DNA from: Limiplasma sp964504385
GTDB taxonomy: Bacteria > Bacillota > Clostridia > Christensenellales > Aristaeellaceae
Direction: 5' to 3'
Length of the DNA: 61,730 bases
Assembly (NCBI GenBank): GCA_964504385.1
Contig: CAZDEF010000003.1
Span: forward strand, 1-61,730
Position 1 is the first letter of the stretch. Every line of letters begins with the position of its first letter. Positions 26,591-34,063 of this stretch are shown in pieces. A program made the translations under genes and the position numbers. A model generated the notes under the pieces. That model saw only the letters and a list, made by a program, of their open reading frames with translations. It ran no database searches and was not told where the DNA came from.

Positions 26591-27466
26591 ATGAAGGTAT
26601 TCGTAACCGGCGCAGCCGGTCAGCTGGGCACGGATGTGATGACGGAGCTGCAGCGGCGCGGCCATCAGGCCATCGGCAGCGATGTGCTGGAGGCGCAGGG
26701 CTTGCTTGCACTGGACATCACGGATGAACAGGCCGTGATGCGCGTGCTACAGGCCGAGCGGCCCGACGCGGTCATCCACTGCGCCGCATGGACGGCGGTG
26801 GACGCTGCCGAGGAGCCGGAGAACCGCGCCATGGTGCATGCCGTCAATGCGCTGGGCACGCGCTATCTGGCCACTGCCTGTAAAGCGCTGGGCTGCAAGC
26901 TGCTCTACCTGAGCACGGACTATGTGTTCAGCGGTCAGGGGGAAACGCCATGGTCGGCTGATCACACTGAATTTGCCCCGCTGAACGTATACGGCCAGAG
27001 CAAGCTGGACGGCGAAGCCGCCGTGCGCGAAACGCTGGAGCGCTATTTCATCGTGCGCATTGCATGGGTGTTCGGCCAAAACGGCAAAAACTTCGTGCAG
27101 ACCATGGTGCGTCTGGGCCGCCAGTACGATGCGCTGCGCGTGGTGAGCGACCAGATCGGCACGCCCACCTACACGCCCGATCTGGCGCGGCTGCTGGTGG
27201 ATATGATCGAAACGGAGCAGTACGGCCACTATCATGCCACCAACGAGGGCGGCTATGTTTCATGGGCGGACTATGCCGCAGCCATCATGGAGGAAGCAGG
27301 GCTGAGCACGAAGATCATCCCCGTCACCACAGCGGAGTACGGTTTGTCCAAAGCCGTGCGTCCCTTCAACAGCCGGCTGGACAAAAGCAAGCTCGCCGCA
27401 GCCGGTTTTCAGCCGCTCCCCCCATGGCGCGATGCGCTGAAACGCTACCTGAAAGAGATCCTTTAA
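26591..27466 (+). CDS. rfbD: dTDP-4-dehydrorhamnose reductase
   Basis: 291 residues, normal length. It reduces the 4-keto sugar to dTDP-L-rhamnose. Motifs: KVFVTGAAGQLGTDVMTEL, INCAAWTAVDAAE-like stretch (IHCAAWTAVDAAEEPENRA), YLSTDYVFSG, the catalytic YGQSKLDGE and VRIAWVFGQNGKNFVQTM. GAGGTG precedes the ATG by 9 nt. It is the last gene of the polysaccharide operon, followed at once by a hairpin at 27474-27517 and the converging spoIIE gene. Confidence 0.95.
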   Translation: MKVFVTGAAGQLGTDVMTELQRRGHQAIGSDVLEAQGLLALDITDEQAVMRVLQAERPDAVIHCAAWTAVDAAEEPENRAMVHAVNALGTRYLATACKALGCKLLYLSTDYVFSGQGETPWSADHTEFAPLNVYGQSKLDGEAAVRETLERYFIVRIAWVFGQNGKNFVQTMVRLGRQYDALRVVSDQIGTPTYTPDLARLLVDMIETEQYGHYHATNEGGYVSWADYAAAIMEEAGLSTKIIPVTTAEYGLSKAVRPFNSRLDKSKLAAAGFQPLPPWRDALKRYLKEIL

Positions 27467-27473
27467 AATGCAG

Positions 27474-27517
27474 AACAGCCGTCATCCGGCAGCCAAGTGG
27501 CTGCGGTGGCGGCTGTT
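27474..27517. terminator. Terminator-like hairpin between rfbD and spoIIE
   Basis: AACAGCCG and CGGCTGTT form the outer stem; CCG(G)CAGCC and GGCTGCGG form the inner stem around an AAGT loop. No U-run follows. It lies between two converging genes. Confidence 0.6.
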
Positions 27518-27520
27518 GCG

Positions 27521-29830
27521 CTATGCGGCGTTCTGCCGATCCATCATCAGCAGCACCATCACGCTCATGTCATCCCTTGAAATGCCGCCGCTTGCCACCA
27601 GCGCATTTCGCAAAATGGCGTCCGCCATGCGCTGCGGCTGTATGAACAGGCTGGCCTCCAAGGCTTTCTTCAGCTGCGCGTCGTTCTCAAACACATCTGC
27701 CACGCCATCGCTCATCAGTATCAGAATATCACCGCTGTGCAGGCGAAACTGCACCGCCGTGGGGGATGCTTCCTGCACGATGCCCAGCGGAAGCGATGCG
27801 CCCTCCATCTTCTTCATGTGGCTGCCGCGCACCACCCACGATGCGCAGGCGCCCAGCTTTTCGCCAAATACCTCGCCCGTCCACAGATCAACATCCGCCA
27901 GATCGACCGTGGAGAAGCGTTCCCCGCTTTGCGAACCCAGCATGATGCCGTTCACGGCGGTGATGGCCTGTCGGCGCGTATAACCGGCCTGCAGCAGCAG
28001 AAGCAGCAGCTCCAGCGTTTTTTCGCTCTGCCGGTGCGCCTGTTTGCCATGCCCCATGCCGTCGCACAGCATCATCAGCAGCCGCCCGCCCTCGCAGCGC
28101 TTGGCGCAGCATGCATCGCCGCACACCTCCTCCTCGCTCCCTGCACACAGCGTGGCCATGCCCACGGATGCGCTGTACAGCGGGATCTCTTCCAGCTCGA
28201 TCTGCCCCTGTTCCATTCTGGCGATGGACAGCGGCATGTCCTCCTGCACTGCCAGACGGCCCAGCAGCTGATCCAGCTGCTTTTGAATAGGCAGCACGCT
28301 TTCCGTTTCCAGCGCGGCCTGCAGATGCCCGTCCACGCGCCGTGCATAGCGCAGTCTGGCCGGAAGCCCCATTTCCTCCATGGTCATGCGGATGACATGC
28401 GCCGCGCGCAGGTCGTTGAAGCTCTCACCAGCCGCCATCGCGCCCAGTTCGCCTAGGGTGCCGGACAGCGCCGCCAGATGCGTGAGCGTCACCTCGCGCT
28501 CATAGCGCGCCTTGCGGCTGGCCGCGCCGCGCTTCTGCCGCAGCAGCAGAGCGCTACGCGCCTGTTCCGCCATGATTTGCGAGCGCACGCAGCCGTGATC
28601 CGACAGGTTCAGGATCGTCTCCTCATCCATGCTTTCCCCGCGGGCAGAGCGCTCCATCATCTCGCCCAGCATCTTTTCCGTGCGGCTGCGGCTTCTTCCC
28701 CAGCACAGTTCGCGGTTTGCACACTGCGCGCACAGCAGCGCGCCCAGCTCCTCGCCCGTGGTCGGGCTCTCCTCCTCCCAATCCGGCAGCGCCTGCGCCA
28801 GATCGTGAATGGCCTGCTGCATATGGGTGATGCGCTGGCTGATGAAGGCGTTTTCCATGCTGCGGTCACTGCGCTCCATCCCATGCAGATAGGGCTTCAG
28901 TCTGTCCAGCACGCTGACAGGCATCAGCCCGCACAGCGCTGCGCCCGCCAGCAGCGCGCCCCATCCGATGGGCGGATGGTTCAGCGGCGTGACAAACCAC
29001 GCCAGCACATTGGCCAGCGCCGCGCCGGGAACGTACAGCCACCGTCGGCGGGCGCTCTGCGGCAGACCGCCCGCCAATCCGCACAATGCCAAGGCCAGCG
29101 CCACGCGGCTGTCATGCCCGCCCAAAGCCAGCGCCAGCCCGCACAATGCGCCGCCCGCCACCCCCATGACCGGGCCATTGGCCCATGCAAACAGCAGCGC
29201 CGCCCACATGGCAGCGGTCTGCCCCAGCTGCACAGGGCCGATCCGGAAAAAGCCCAGACTGCTGACTGCCACCAGCCCGGTTAGCAGCACGCAGCAGCGT
29301 TCCCGTCCGCGGTGCAGCGCACCCATCTGCACCGCATCGCGGCCGCAGCGCATGCAAGCGGAAAACAGCATGCCCATCGGTACTGCAGCGCAGCTCAGCA
29401 ATACTTCCAGCTGCTGCCGGGCTGCAATGGCCGCAAATACGCGCGGCATCATGGCCAATCCGCCCAACGCCGCCGTTTCGATCCCCGCGTGCGGATGGCA
29501 TTTGCGCAGCAGCAGCCACATGACCGCGCAGCCGATGTACTGCCACACATCTGCATTCAGCCCCCACAGCAGCCGGAGCGCCACGCCCGTTCCCAGTCCG
29601 GCCAGACAGGCGCCTGAAGGCGCGTGGCCAAAGCTGAGCAGCAGCGCCGCTGCAAAGGGCGAAGGAATGCCAAACCAGCTCACAAAGCTGAACAGACACA
29701 TCCCTGCAGCCATTCCCACCGGCCGTCCCCATCCGCAGACCCGGCAGCGCAGCAGCCGCAGCCATTCTTTCATGCCGGGTCGGAAAGGCCGGGTCGGGCC
29801 GGTTCCAACCCCTCCGATGGAAGGATTCAT
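27521..29830 (-). CDS. spoIIE: Stage II sporulation protein E (SpoIIE), serine phosphatase
   Basis: 769 residues. The N-terminal ~300 residues hold many hydrophobic segments (membrane region); a middle regulatory region contains a Cys group (LCAQCANRELCWG); the C-terminal ~210 residues are a PP2C phosphatase with CGDACCAKR, MMLCDGMGHGKQAHRQS, VDLADVDLWTGE and LILMSDGVADVF. SpoIIE dephosphorylates the anti-sigma factor antagonist SpoIIAA, releasing sigma F in the forespore. AGGAGG is 6 nt before the ATG. Two TATACT elements lie at about 29849-29866 on the minus strand, and two TTGTCGC motifs further upstream may be Spo0A-type boxes. Strong evidence that the organism sporulates. Confidence 0.93.
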   Translation of the reverse strand: MNPSIGGVGTGPTRPFRPGMKEWLRLLRCRVCGWGRPVGMAAGMCLFSFVSWFGIPSPFAAALLLSFGHAPSGACLAGLGTGVALRLLWGLNADVWQYIGCAVMWLLLRKCHPHAGIETAALGGLAMMPRVFAAIAARQQLEVLLSCAAVPMGMLFSACMRCGRDAVQMGALHRGRERCCVLLTGLVAVSSLGFFRIGPVQLGQTAAMWAALLFAWANGPVMGVAGGALCGLALALGGHDSRVALALALCGLAGGLPQSARRRWLYVPGAALANVLAWFVTPLNHPPIGWGALLAGAALCGLMPVSVLDRLKPYLHGMERSDRSMENAFISQRITHMQQAIHDLAQALPDWEEESPTTGEELGALLCAQCANRELCWGRSRSRTEKMLGEMMERSARGESMDEETILNLSDHGCVRSQIMAEQARSALLLRQKRGAASRKARYEREVTLTHLAALSGTLGELGAMAAGESFNDLRAAHVIRMTMEEMGLPARLRYARRVDGHLQAALETESVLPIQKQLDQLLGRLAVQEDMPLSIARMEQGQIELEEIPLYSASVGMATLCAGSEEEVCGDACCAKRCEGGRLLMMLCDGMGHGKQAHRQSEKTLELLLLLLQAGYTRRQAITAVNGIMLGSQSGERFSTVDLADVDLWTGEVFGEKLGACASWVVRGSHMKKMEGASLPLGIVQEASPTAVQFRLHSGDILILMSDGVADVFENDAQLKKALEASLFIQPQRMADAILRNALVASGGISRDDMSVMVLLMMDRQNAA

Positions 29831-29885
29831 ATGCCGCCTCCTGTGATCAGTATACAGGCAGTATAGTGGCTTTCACCTGCGCCGT

Positions 29886-29914
29886 TTGTCGCTTTTCCAT
29901 GCAAAACTTGTCGC
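29886..29914. promoter_or_regulatory. Two TTGTCGC motifs upstream of spoIIE (possible Spo0A boxes)
   Basis: TTGTCGC occurs at 29886-29892 and 29908-29914, 22 bp apart (two helical turns), in the divergent gap between spoIIE and the FMN-binding gene. The Spo0A box is TGTCGAA, so each matches five of seven positions. A weak call. Confidence 0.3.
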
Positions 29915-29985
29915 ATTTTTCCATCGCATACCTTTGCCCCCTGCTGTACAAACTGATGCGGAAGCCAACAGCAGGAGGCATGAAC

Positions 29986-30489
29986 ATGAGTCAGGAATCA
30001 AAGAACATGAGCTGGATCCTCATCGCGGTGATCGTCATCGTTGCCGGTACGGCCCTGGTGCTGACCACGCTGAACGGTCCGCCCGCCGCAGACAGCTCTC
30101 CTTCCCCCACCGTTCAGGGCAGCATCCCTCCCTCTGCGCAGCCCGCCGCCACGCAGGCTCCCACCGCTGCCGCCGAAGCGCCGGCAAAGGAGCGCACGGC
30201 CAATGCCAGCGTGATCGGCTACGGCGGCCCGGTGCTGGTGCGGCTCACGCTGGACAATGACGGAGCCATCCGCCAGCTGAAGGTGGGCGACGTGCGCTTT
30301 ACCGAAACGGAAGGCGTTGGCAGCCGTGTGAAGGAGGATGCATTCACGCAGCTGTTCATCGGCAAAAAGCCGCCGCTCAAGCTGGGTGAAGAGGTGGACG
30401 CCATCGCTGGAGCGAGCATTTCGTCGCAGGCTGTGGTGGATGCGGTGAACGAAGCCGCCGCTTTTCTCACCTCCGGCGACACAAAGTGA
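29986..30489 (+). CDS. Membrane-anchored FMN-binding domain protein
   Basis: 167 residues. An N-terminal membrane anchor (WILIAVIVIVAGTALVLTTL), a Pro/Ala/Thr-rich stalk of about 50 residues, then an FMN_bind domain of the RnfG/NqrC type: GPVLVRLTLDNDGAIRQLKV, FTETEGVGSRVKED and DAIAGASISSQAVVDAV. The GAS motif corresponds to the GA(T/S) site where ApbE attaches FMN covalently, here probably at Ser. It likely carries electrons outside the membrane. ATG 29986 is well spaced from AGGAGG; ATG 29980 is too near it. No Rnf genes or ApbE are in the window. Confidence 0.8.
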   Translation: MSQESKNMSWILIAVIVIVAGTALVLTTLNGPPAADSSPSPTVQGSIPPSAQPAATQAPTAAAEAPAKERTANASVIGYGGPVLVRLTLDNDGAIRQLKVGDVRFTETEGVGSRVKEDAFTQLFIGKKPPLKLGEEVDAIAGASISSQAVVDAVNEAAAFLTSGDTK

Positions 30490-30563
30490 CAAAGGCTCTG
30501 CTTTTTCCCGGCAGGATGAGCAAAGCCGCATGCCGTACTTCCTACCGGAAGGGAGGAACGCGC

Positions 30564-31343
30564 ATGCGGCTTTTGATATTGTTTCCGGATCGGGCGCTGG
30601 GCTGGGCGGTGCGCGATGCACTGGCGGATGGCTTTGACCGGATCGACCTGTGCGGCAATGCAGGGGGACTTCTCACACAGGCGCAGGAGTACGACCTCAT
30701 TGCCATGCATCACTGTCTGCCGGGACTGGATGGGTGCAGTGCAGGCCGCCTTCTGGCCGAGCATGCACCGCTGTGCCCGCCGCGCATCCTGCTGATCGCG
30801 CCGCCGGAATTTCTGCACAGCCGCCCATGGTGGGCGGACGCTGTGCTACACAATGGCGTATCCGCACAGGGCATTGCCCGCACGCTGATGCTGCTGGCTC
30901 AAAAACCGCTGCCAAAGCTGGCAGCAGTCCATGAGCAGACGGCAGTGGCTGCTGTGGATGGCTTTCTGGATGAGCTGGCGCTGGATGGGCGGCTGAAGGG
31001 CCGCGCCTACGCGGCGTGGATGCTGCGCAGGCTGGCCGTATCGCCCCTGCTGGAAGGCTGGCCGGTCAGCCGCCTCTATCAGGCCTGCGCTCAGGCGTTT
31101 GGCGTCACGCCCTGCGCCGTGGAGCGCTGCCTGCGCGTGGCGGTGGAAGCGGTCTTCACCCAAGGCAGCCTCACCGGCATTGAACGCCTGTTTGGCGAAG
31201 CTACGGATCCGGAACGCGGAAAGCTGACCAACCGCGCCTTTCTGCTGCAGTCCTGCCGCCGTCTCCGTTATTCCTTGGCCGTGGCATGCTCACCAAACAG
31301 CAGGGAAATGCACCAAAGCCCCGCTGCGCCTACCAGCGTGTAG
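30564..31343 (+). CDS. Spo0A-like protein with degenerate receiver domain
   Basis: 259 residues. The C-terminal half matches the Spo0A DNA-binding domain: LDELALDGRLKGRAYAAWML, VSRLYQACAQAFGVTPCAVE, RCLRVAVEAVFTQGSL, then ERLFGEATDPERGKLTNRAF, aligned with the LYPDIAKKY, VERAIRHAIEVAWSRG and KPTNSEFI segments of Spo0A. The N-terminal ~115 residues resemble a receiver (LLILFPDRALGWAVRDAL; DLIAMHHCLPGLDG), but His replaces the phospho-acceptor Asp and the acidic pocket is poor. It is therefore probably phosphorylation-independent or an antagonist. GGGAGG precedes the ATG. The last ~25 codons overlap the converging DUF378 gene. Confidence 0.78.
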   Translation: MRLLILFPDRALGWAVRDALADGFDRIDLCGNAGGLLTQAQEYDLIAMHHCLPGLDGCSAGRLLAEHAPLCPPRILLIAPPEFLHSRPWWADAVLHNGVSAQGIARTLMLLAQKPLPKLAAVHEQTAVAAVDGFLDELALDGRLKGRAYAAWMLRRLAVSPLLEGWPVSRLYQACAQAFGVTPCAVERCLRVAVEAVFTQGSLTGIERLFGEATDPERGKLTNRAFLLQSCRRLRYSLAVACSPNSREMHQSPAAPTSV

Positions 31344-31471
31344 ATGATGCGGCTGACCACGGCGGCCTGACCGCCGAAGAGATAGGCCACCAGATCGAAT
31401 TGGAAGATACCGATCAGCGCCCAGTTGATCGCACCCACGATCACCAGCACCAGCGAGATTTTATCCATCAT
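31268..31471 (-). CDS. DUF378 small membrane protein
   Basis: 67 residues: KISLVLVIVGAINWALIGIF, QFDLVAYLFGG, then SRIIYTLVGAAGLWCISLLF. Two transmembrane helices and the family motif GAINWALIG are clear; the function of DUF378 is unknown. Several ATGs cluster at the start (31477, 31471, 31468); 31471 is best spaced from GGAGG. The 3' end overlaps the Spo0A-like gene on the other strand by 76 bp, so one of the two C-termini may have shifted by mutation. Confidence 0.8.
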   Translation of the reverse strand: MMDKISLVLVIVGAINWALIGIFQFDLVAYLFGGQAAVVSRIIYTLVGAAGLWCISLLFGEHATAKE

Positions 31472-31565
31472 TATCATTTGCCTCCTTCCATCATTCCCGG
31501 CAGCAGCGCTGTCGGGTCTTTCCTTTTCAGGATGTACCGCAAGGCTAGTAAACATACCTGTGTTC

Positions 31566-32426
31566 TCATACAAAGCAGGCCTGTGCGCCGCTTCCGCGCA
31601 GCAGGATCTGCTGCTGCCACGGTTGGTTCTCATCCAGCAGCGCCACGCTTCCATCCAGCGTATCGCCCAGCAGCACGCGCCCCTGCGCGCACTGCATCTG
31701 CATGCACAGCGCCCATTCCGGGCGGTTCCACAGGATCCGGCCGTCTTCCAGCGCGATCTTCATCAGTCCGTCCAGCGTGCTCAGCAGCGCATACTTTCCG
31801 CCCGGACACACGCACAGCCCGCCCGGCATGCCCGGCAGCTCCGTCAGTTTGCGCGGGCGCACGCCGCCTTCACGCAGTGTATACACCGCCGTGTGGATAT
31901 CCTCCCCTTCCACGGCGCACACTAACACCAGCCCGCCCTGCCAGAAATCCGCCGCAAAGCACGGATGGCGCGTGTATACGGTGCGCAGCGGCAGCAGCTC
32001 CGGTGCGGACAGCAAGCACGCCTCCGCCGCCGCGCCTCCGGCGGACAGCAGCCGCCGGCCCTGATCGTCCATGCGCATGCAGCGCGGGAACACGCCGCAG
32101 GGCGATGCATAGAGCAGTTCGCCATTGGCGGTCAAGCGGGTATGTATGCAGTCCGCCTCCGCGCTGAGCTGATAGAGATACCGCCCGCACGGCGAAAACA
32201 GCATGGCGTTCACGCCCGGCGGACAGGGCATGCAGCTGACTGGCGCATAGGTGCGGCGATCCATGCACAGGCACTGGCGCGTCTGCTGGCAGCACAGCGC
32301 AACGCAGCTGCGGCAGGCGCACGGCAGGCAGGGCCATGGCAGGGCTATAGGCAGGCGCTTCAGCGCCACGCCCGGCTGCGGCGTTTCCCACACGCCGGTG
32401 GCAGGGTCGGTCATCAGCAGACGCAT
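31566..32426 (-). CDS. Unknown Cys-rich protein with repeated beta segments
   Basis: About 286 residues, not recognised. After a short basic start there is a dense Cys stretch (PCLPCACRSCVALCCQQTRQ, then CLC) at about residues 30-55. The rest has repeated units resembling beta-propeller blades: NAMLFSPCGRYLYQLSAEAD, RMDDQGRRLLSAGG, CVCPGGKYALLSTLDGL, ALCMQMQCAQGRVLLGDTLD. No signal peptide or membrane span is seen, so it is probably cytoplasmic. The start at 32426 has GGGAG 7 nt upstream; an ATG at 32432 is nearly in the site. Metal or Fe-S binding by the Cys group is a guess. Confidence 0.6.
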   Translation of the reverse strand: MRLLMTDPATGVWETPQPGVALKRLPIALPWPCLPCACRSCVALCCQQTRQCLCMDRRTYAPVSCMPCPPGVNAMLFSPCGRYLYQLSAEADCIHTRLTANGELLYASPCGVFPRCMRMDDQGRRLLSAGGAAAEACLLSAPELLPLRTVYTRHPCFAADFWQGGLVLVCAVEGEDIHTAVYTLREGGVRPRKLTELPGMPGGLCVCPGGKYALLSTLDGLMKIALEDGRILWNRPEWALCMQMQCAQGRVLLGDTLDGSVALLDENQPWQQQILLRGSGAQACFV

Positions 32427-32533
32427 CCGCATGCTCCCTTTCCGGATCTTCTTTATCATCACCCTATGCTGCTTTTTGCAGAAGGTGAAACTTCCGGCAG
32501 GAAAAGCGGGATGAAATGTCGAAATAAATAAAT

Positions 32534-32554
32534 TGGCTTATTTTGCATAAGCCA
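32534..32554. repeat. Inverted repeat upstream of the TSCPD gene
   Basis: TGGCTTA and TAAGCCA flank TTTTGCA in the AT-rich gap before the TSCPD gene. It could be an operator or a hairpin in the leader. No convincing promoter pair is seen beside it; the rest of 32427-32593 holds nothing I recognise. Confidence 0.4.
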
Positions 32555-32593
32555 GAATTCTACTTTTTCCGCAGCCATAAAGGAGCGAGAACC

Positions 32594-32845
32594 ATGCACT
32601 ACAAAACCAGCGGGACCTGTTCTTCCGCCATTGATCTGGAAATTGAAAACGGTGTGATCACCGAATGCAAATTTACCGGCGGCTGCCGCGGCAACACCAC
32701 CGGGCTGGCGCTGGCTGTCACCGGTCAGAACGCTGTGGATGTCATGAACAAGCTGCGCGGCATCCCCTGCAGAGGCAACACTTCCTGCCCGGATCAGCTC
32801 AGCCGCGCCATTAAACAATATCTTGCCGAGCATCCGGCCCAGTAA
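32594..32845 (+). CDS. TSCPD domain protein (TIGR03905 type)
   Basis: 83 residues: YKTSGTCSSAIDLEIENGVI, TECKFTGGCRGNTTGLALAV, and the C-terminal motif RGNTSCPDQLSRAI that names the family. The same domain occurs as a C-terminal part of some ribonucleotide reductases, where Cys residues suggest a metal or redox role. The function of the stand-alone form is unknown. AAGGAG lies upstream of ATG 32594. The stop is 12 bp before the helicase gene, so they are co-transcribed. Confidence 0.9.
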   Translation: MHYKTSGTCSSAIDLEIENGVITECKFTGGCRGNTTGLALAVTGQNAVDVMNKLRGIPCRGNTSCPDQLSRAIKQYLAEHPAQ

Positions 32846-32857
32846 GGAGCACCAGCG

Positions 32858-34042
32858 TTGGATACAGAATTGACCACCATGAAGTTTTCCGAAGCTGCCG
32901 AATTGAGCAGCGAGATCCTCAAGGCCGTGGAGCGCATGGGCTTCAGCGAAATGACCCCCGTTCAGATGAAAACGCTGCCGCTGATGATGGAAGGGCGCGA
33001 CGTGATCGCCATCGCGCCCACGGGCACGGGCAAGACCTGCGCCTTCGGCATTCCCATGCTGGAGTATGTGAACCTGAACGACAAGCGCGTGCAGGAGCTG
33101 GTGCTGGCCCCCACCCGTGAGCTGAGCCTGCAAATCACCGATGAGCTCAAGGCGCTGGCGCGCTTCATTCCCGGCGTGCGCATCGCCTGCCTGTACGGCG
33201 GGCAGCCCATCGCCAAGCAGATCAACCAGCTCAAGCAAAACCCGCAGATCGTGGTCGCCACTCCCGGCCGCCTGCTGGATCACCTGAACCGCGGCAATAT
33301 CCGGCTGGACGCCATCCATACCATGGTGCTGGACGAGGCGGATGAGATGCTCAACATGGGCTTTGTAAAGGACGTGACCCGTATCATCGAAGCCACGCCC
33401 AGCGACCGCGAGCTGGTGCTGTTCTCCGCCACCACCAATCAGGACGTTATGACCATTGCGTGGAAGTACCTGCAGGATCCGGTGGAGATCGTCATTCCCG
33501 CCACCAAGGAGAACCGCCCGCAGATCACGCAGTATGTGATTGAGACCGACCGGGAAAAGAAATACGAGCATCTGCTGTATCTTCTGGACAGCGATGTATA
33601 CCAGCGCGTGATGGTGTTTGTGAACACCAAGGACATGACCCAGCGCCTGTGCAAACGCCTGCAGAACGCCGGTTACCCCTGCGAATGTCTGCACGGCGAC
33701 ATGCGACAGAGCGCGCGCAATCAAGTGATGCAGGGCTACCGGAAAGGCAAATTCCAGATCCTGCTAGCGACGGACGTGGCTGCGCGCGGCATCGACGTGG
33801 ACGATGTGGAGGCCGTTATCAATTACGACCTGCCCAATGAAAACGAGTATTACCTGCACCGCATCGGCCGCACCGGACGAGCCAAGCGCCACGGCGTAGC
33901 TTTCACCCTGCTCACCTACAGCGAAAGCGTTCGCTTCGATACCATCCTCAAATACATCATGGCCAAGCCTGTGCCGCTCAAGTTCAGCGAAATGGGCATT
34001 CTGGAAAATGAAAACGGCGAACCCTTCTTCGAGGATATGTAA
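32858..34042 (+). CDS. DEAD-box RNA helicase
   Basis: 394 residues. All helicase motifs are visible: Q motif GFSEMTPVQMKTLP, motif I APTGTGKT, Ia PTRELSLQ, Ib TPGRLLDH, II DEAD, III SATT, V ATDVAARGIDV and VI HRIGRTGRAKRHG. It unwinds structured RNA, probably in ribosome assembly or mRNA decay. It ends soon after the core (EPFFEDM), so it lacks the long C-terminal RNA-binding tail of CshA/DeaD proteins. Start TTG 32858 has AAGGAG 8 nt upstream; an ATG at 32879 would shorten it by 7 residues. Confidence 0.94.
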   Translation: MDTELTTMKFSEAAELSSEILKAVERMGFSEMTPVQMKTLPLMMEGRDVIAIAPTGTGKTCAFGIPMLEYVNLNDKRVQELVLAPTRELSLQITDELKALARFIPGVRIACLYGGQPIAKQINQLKQNPQIVVATPGRLLDHLNRGNIRLDAIHTMVLDEADEMLNMGFVKDVTRIIEATPSDRELVLFSATTNQDVMTIAWKYLQDPVEIVIPATKENRPQITQYVIETDREKKYEHLLYLLDSDVYQRVMVFVNTKDMTQRLCKRLQNAGYPCECLHGDMRQSARNQVMQGYRKGKFQILLATDVAARGIDVDDVEAVINYDLPNENEYYLHRIGRTGRAKRHGVAFTLLTYSESVRFDTILKYIMAKPVPLKFSEMGILENENGEPFFEDM

Positions 34043-34063
34043 AGCATTTGGAGGCGATCTTCC

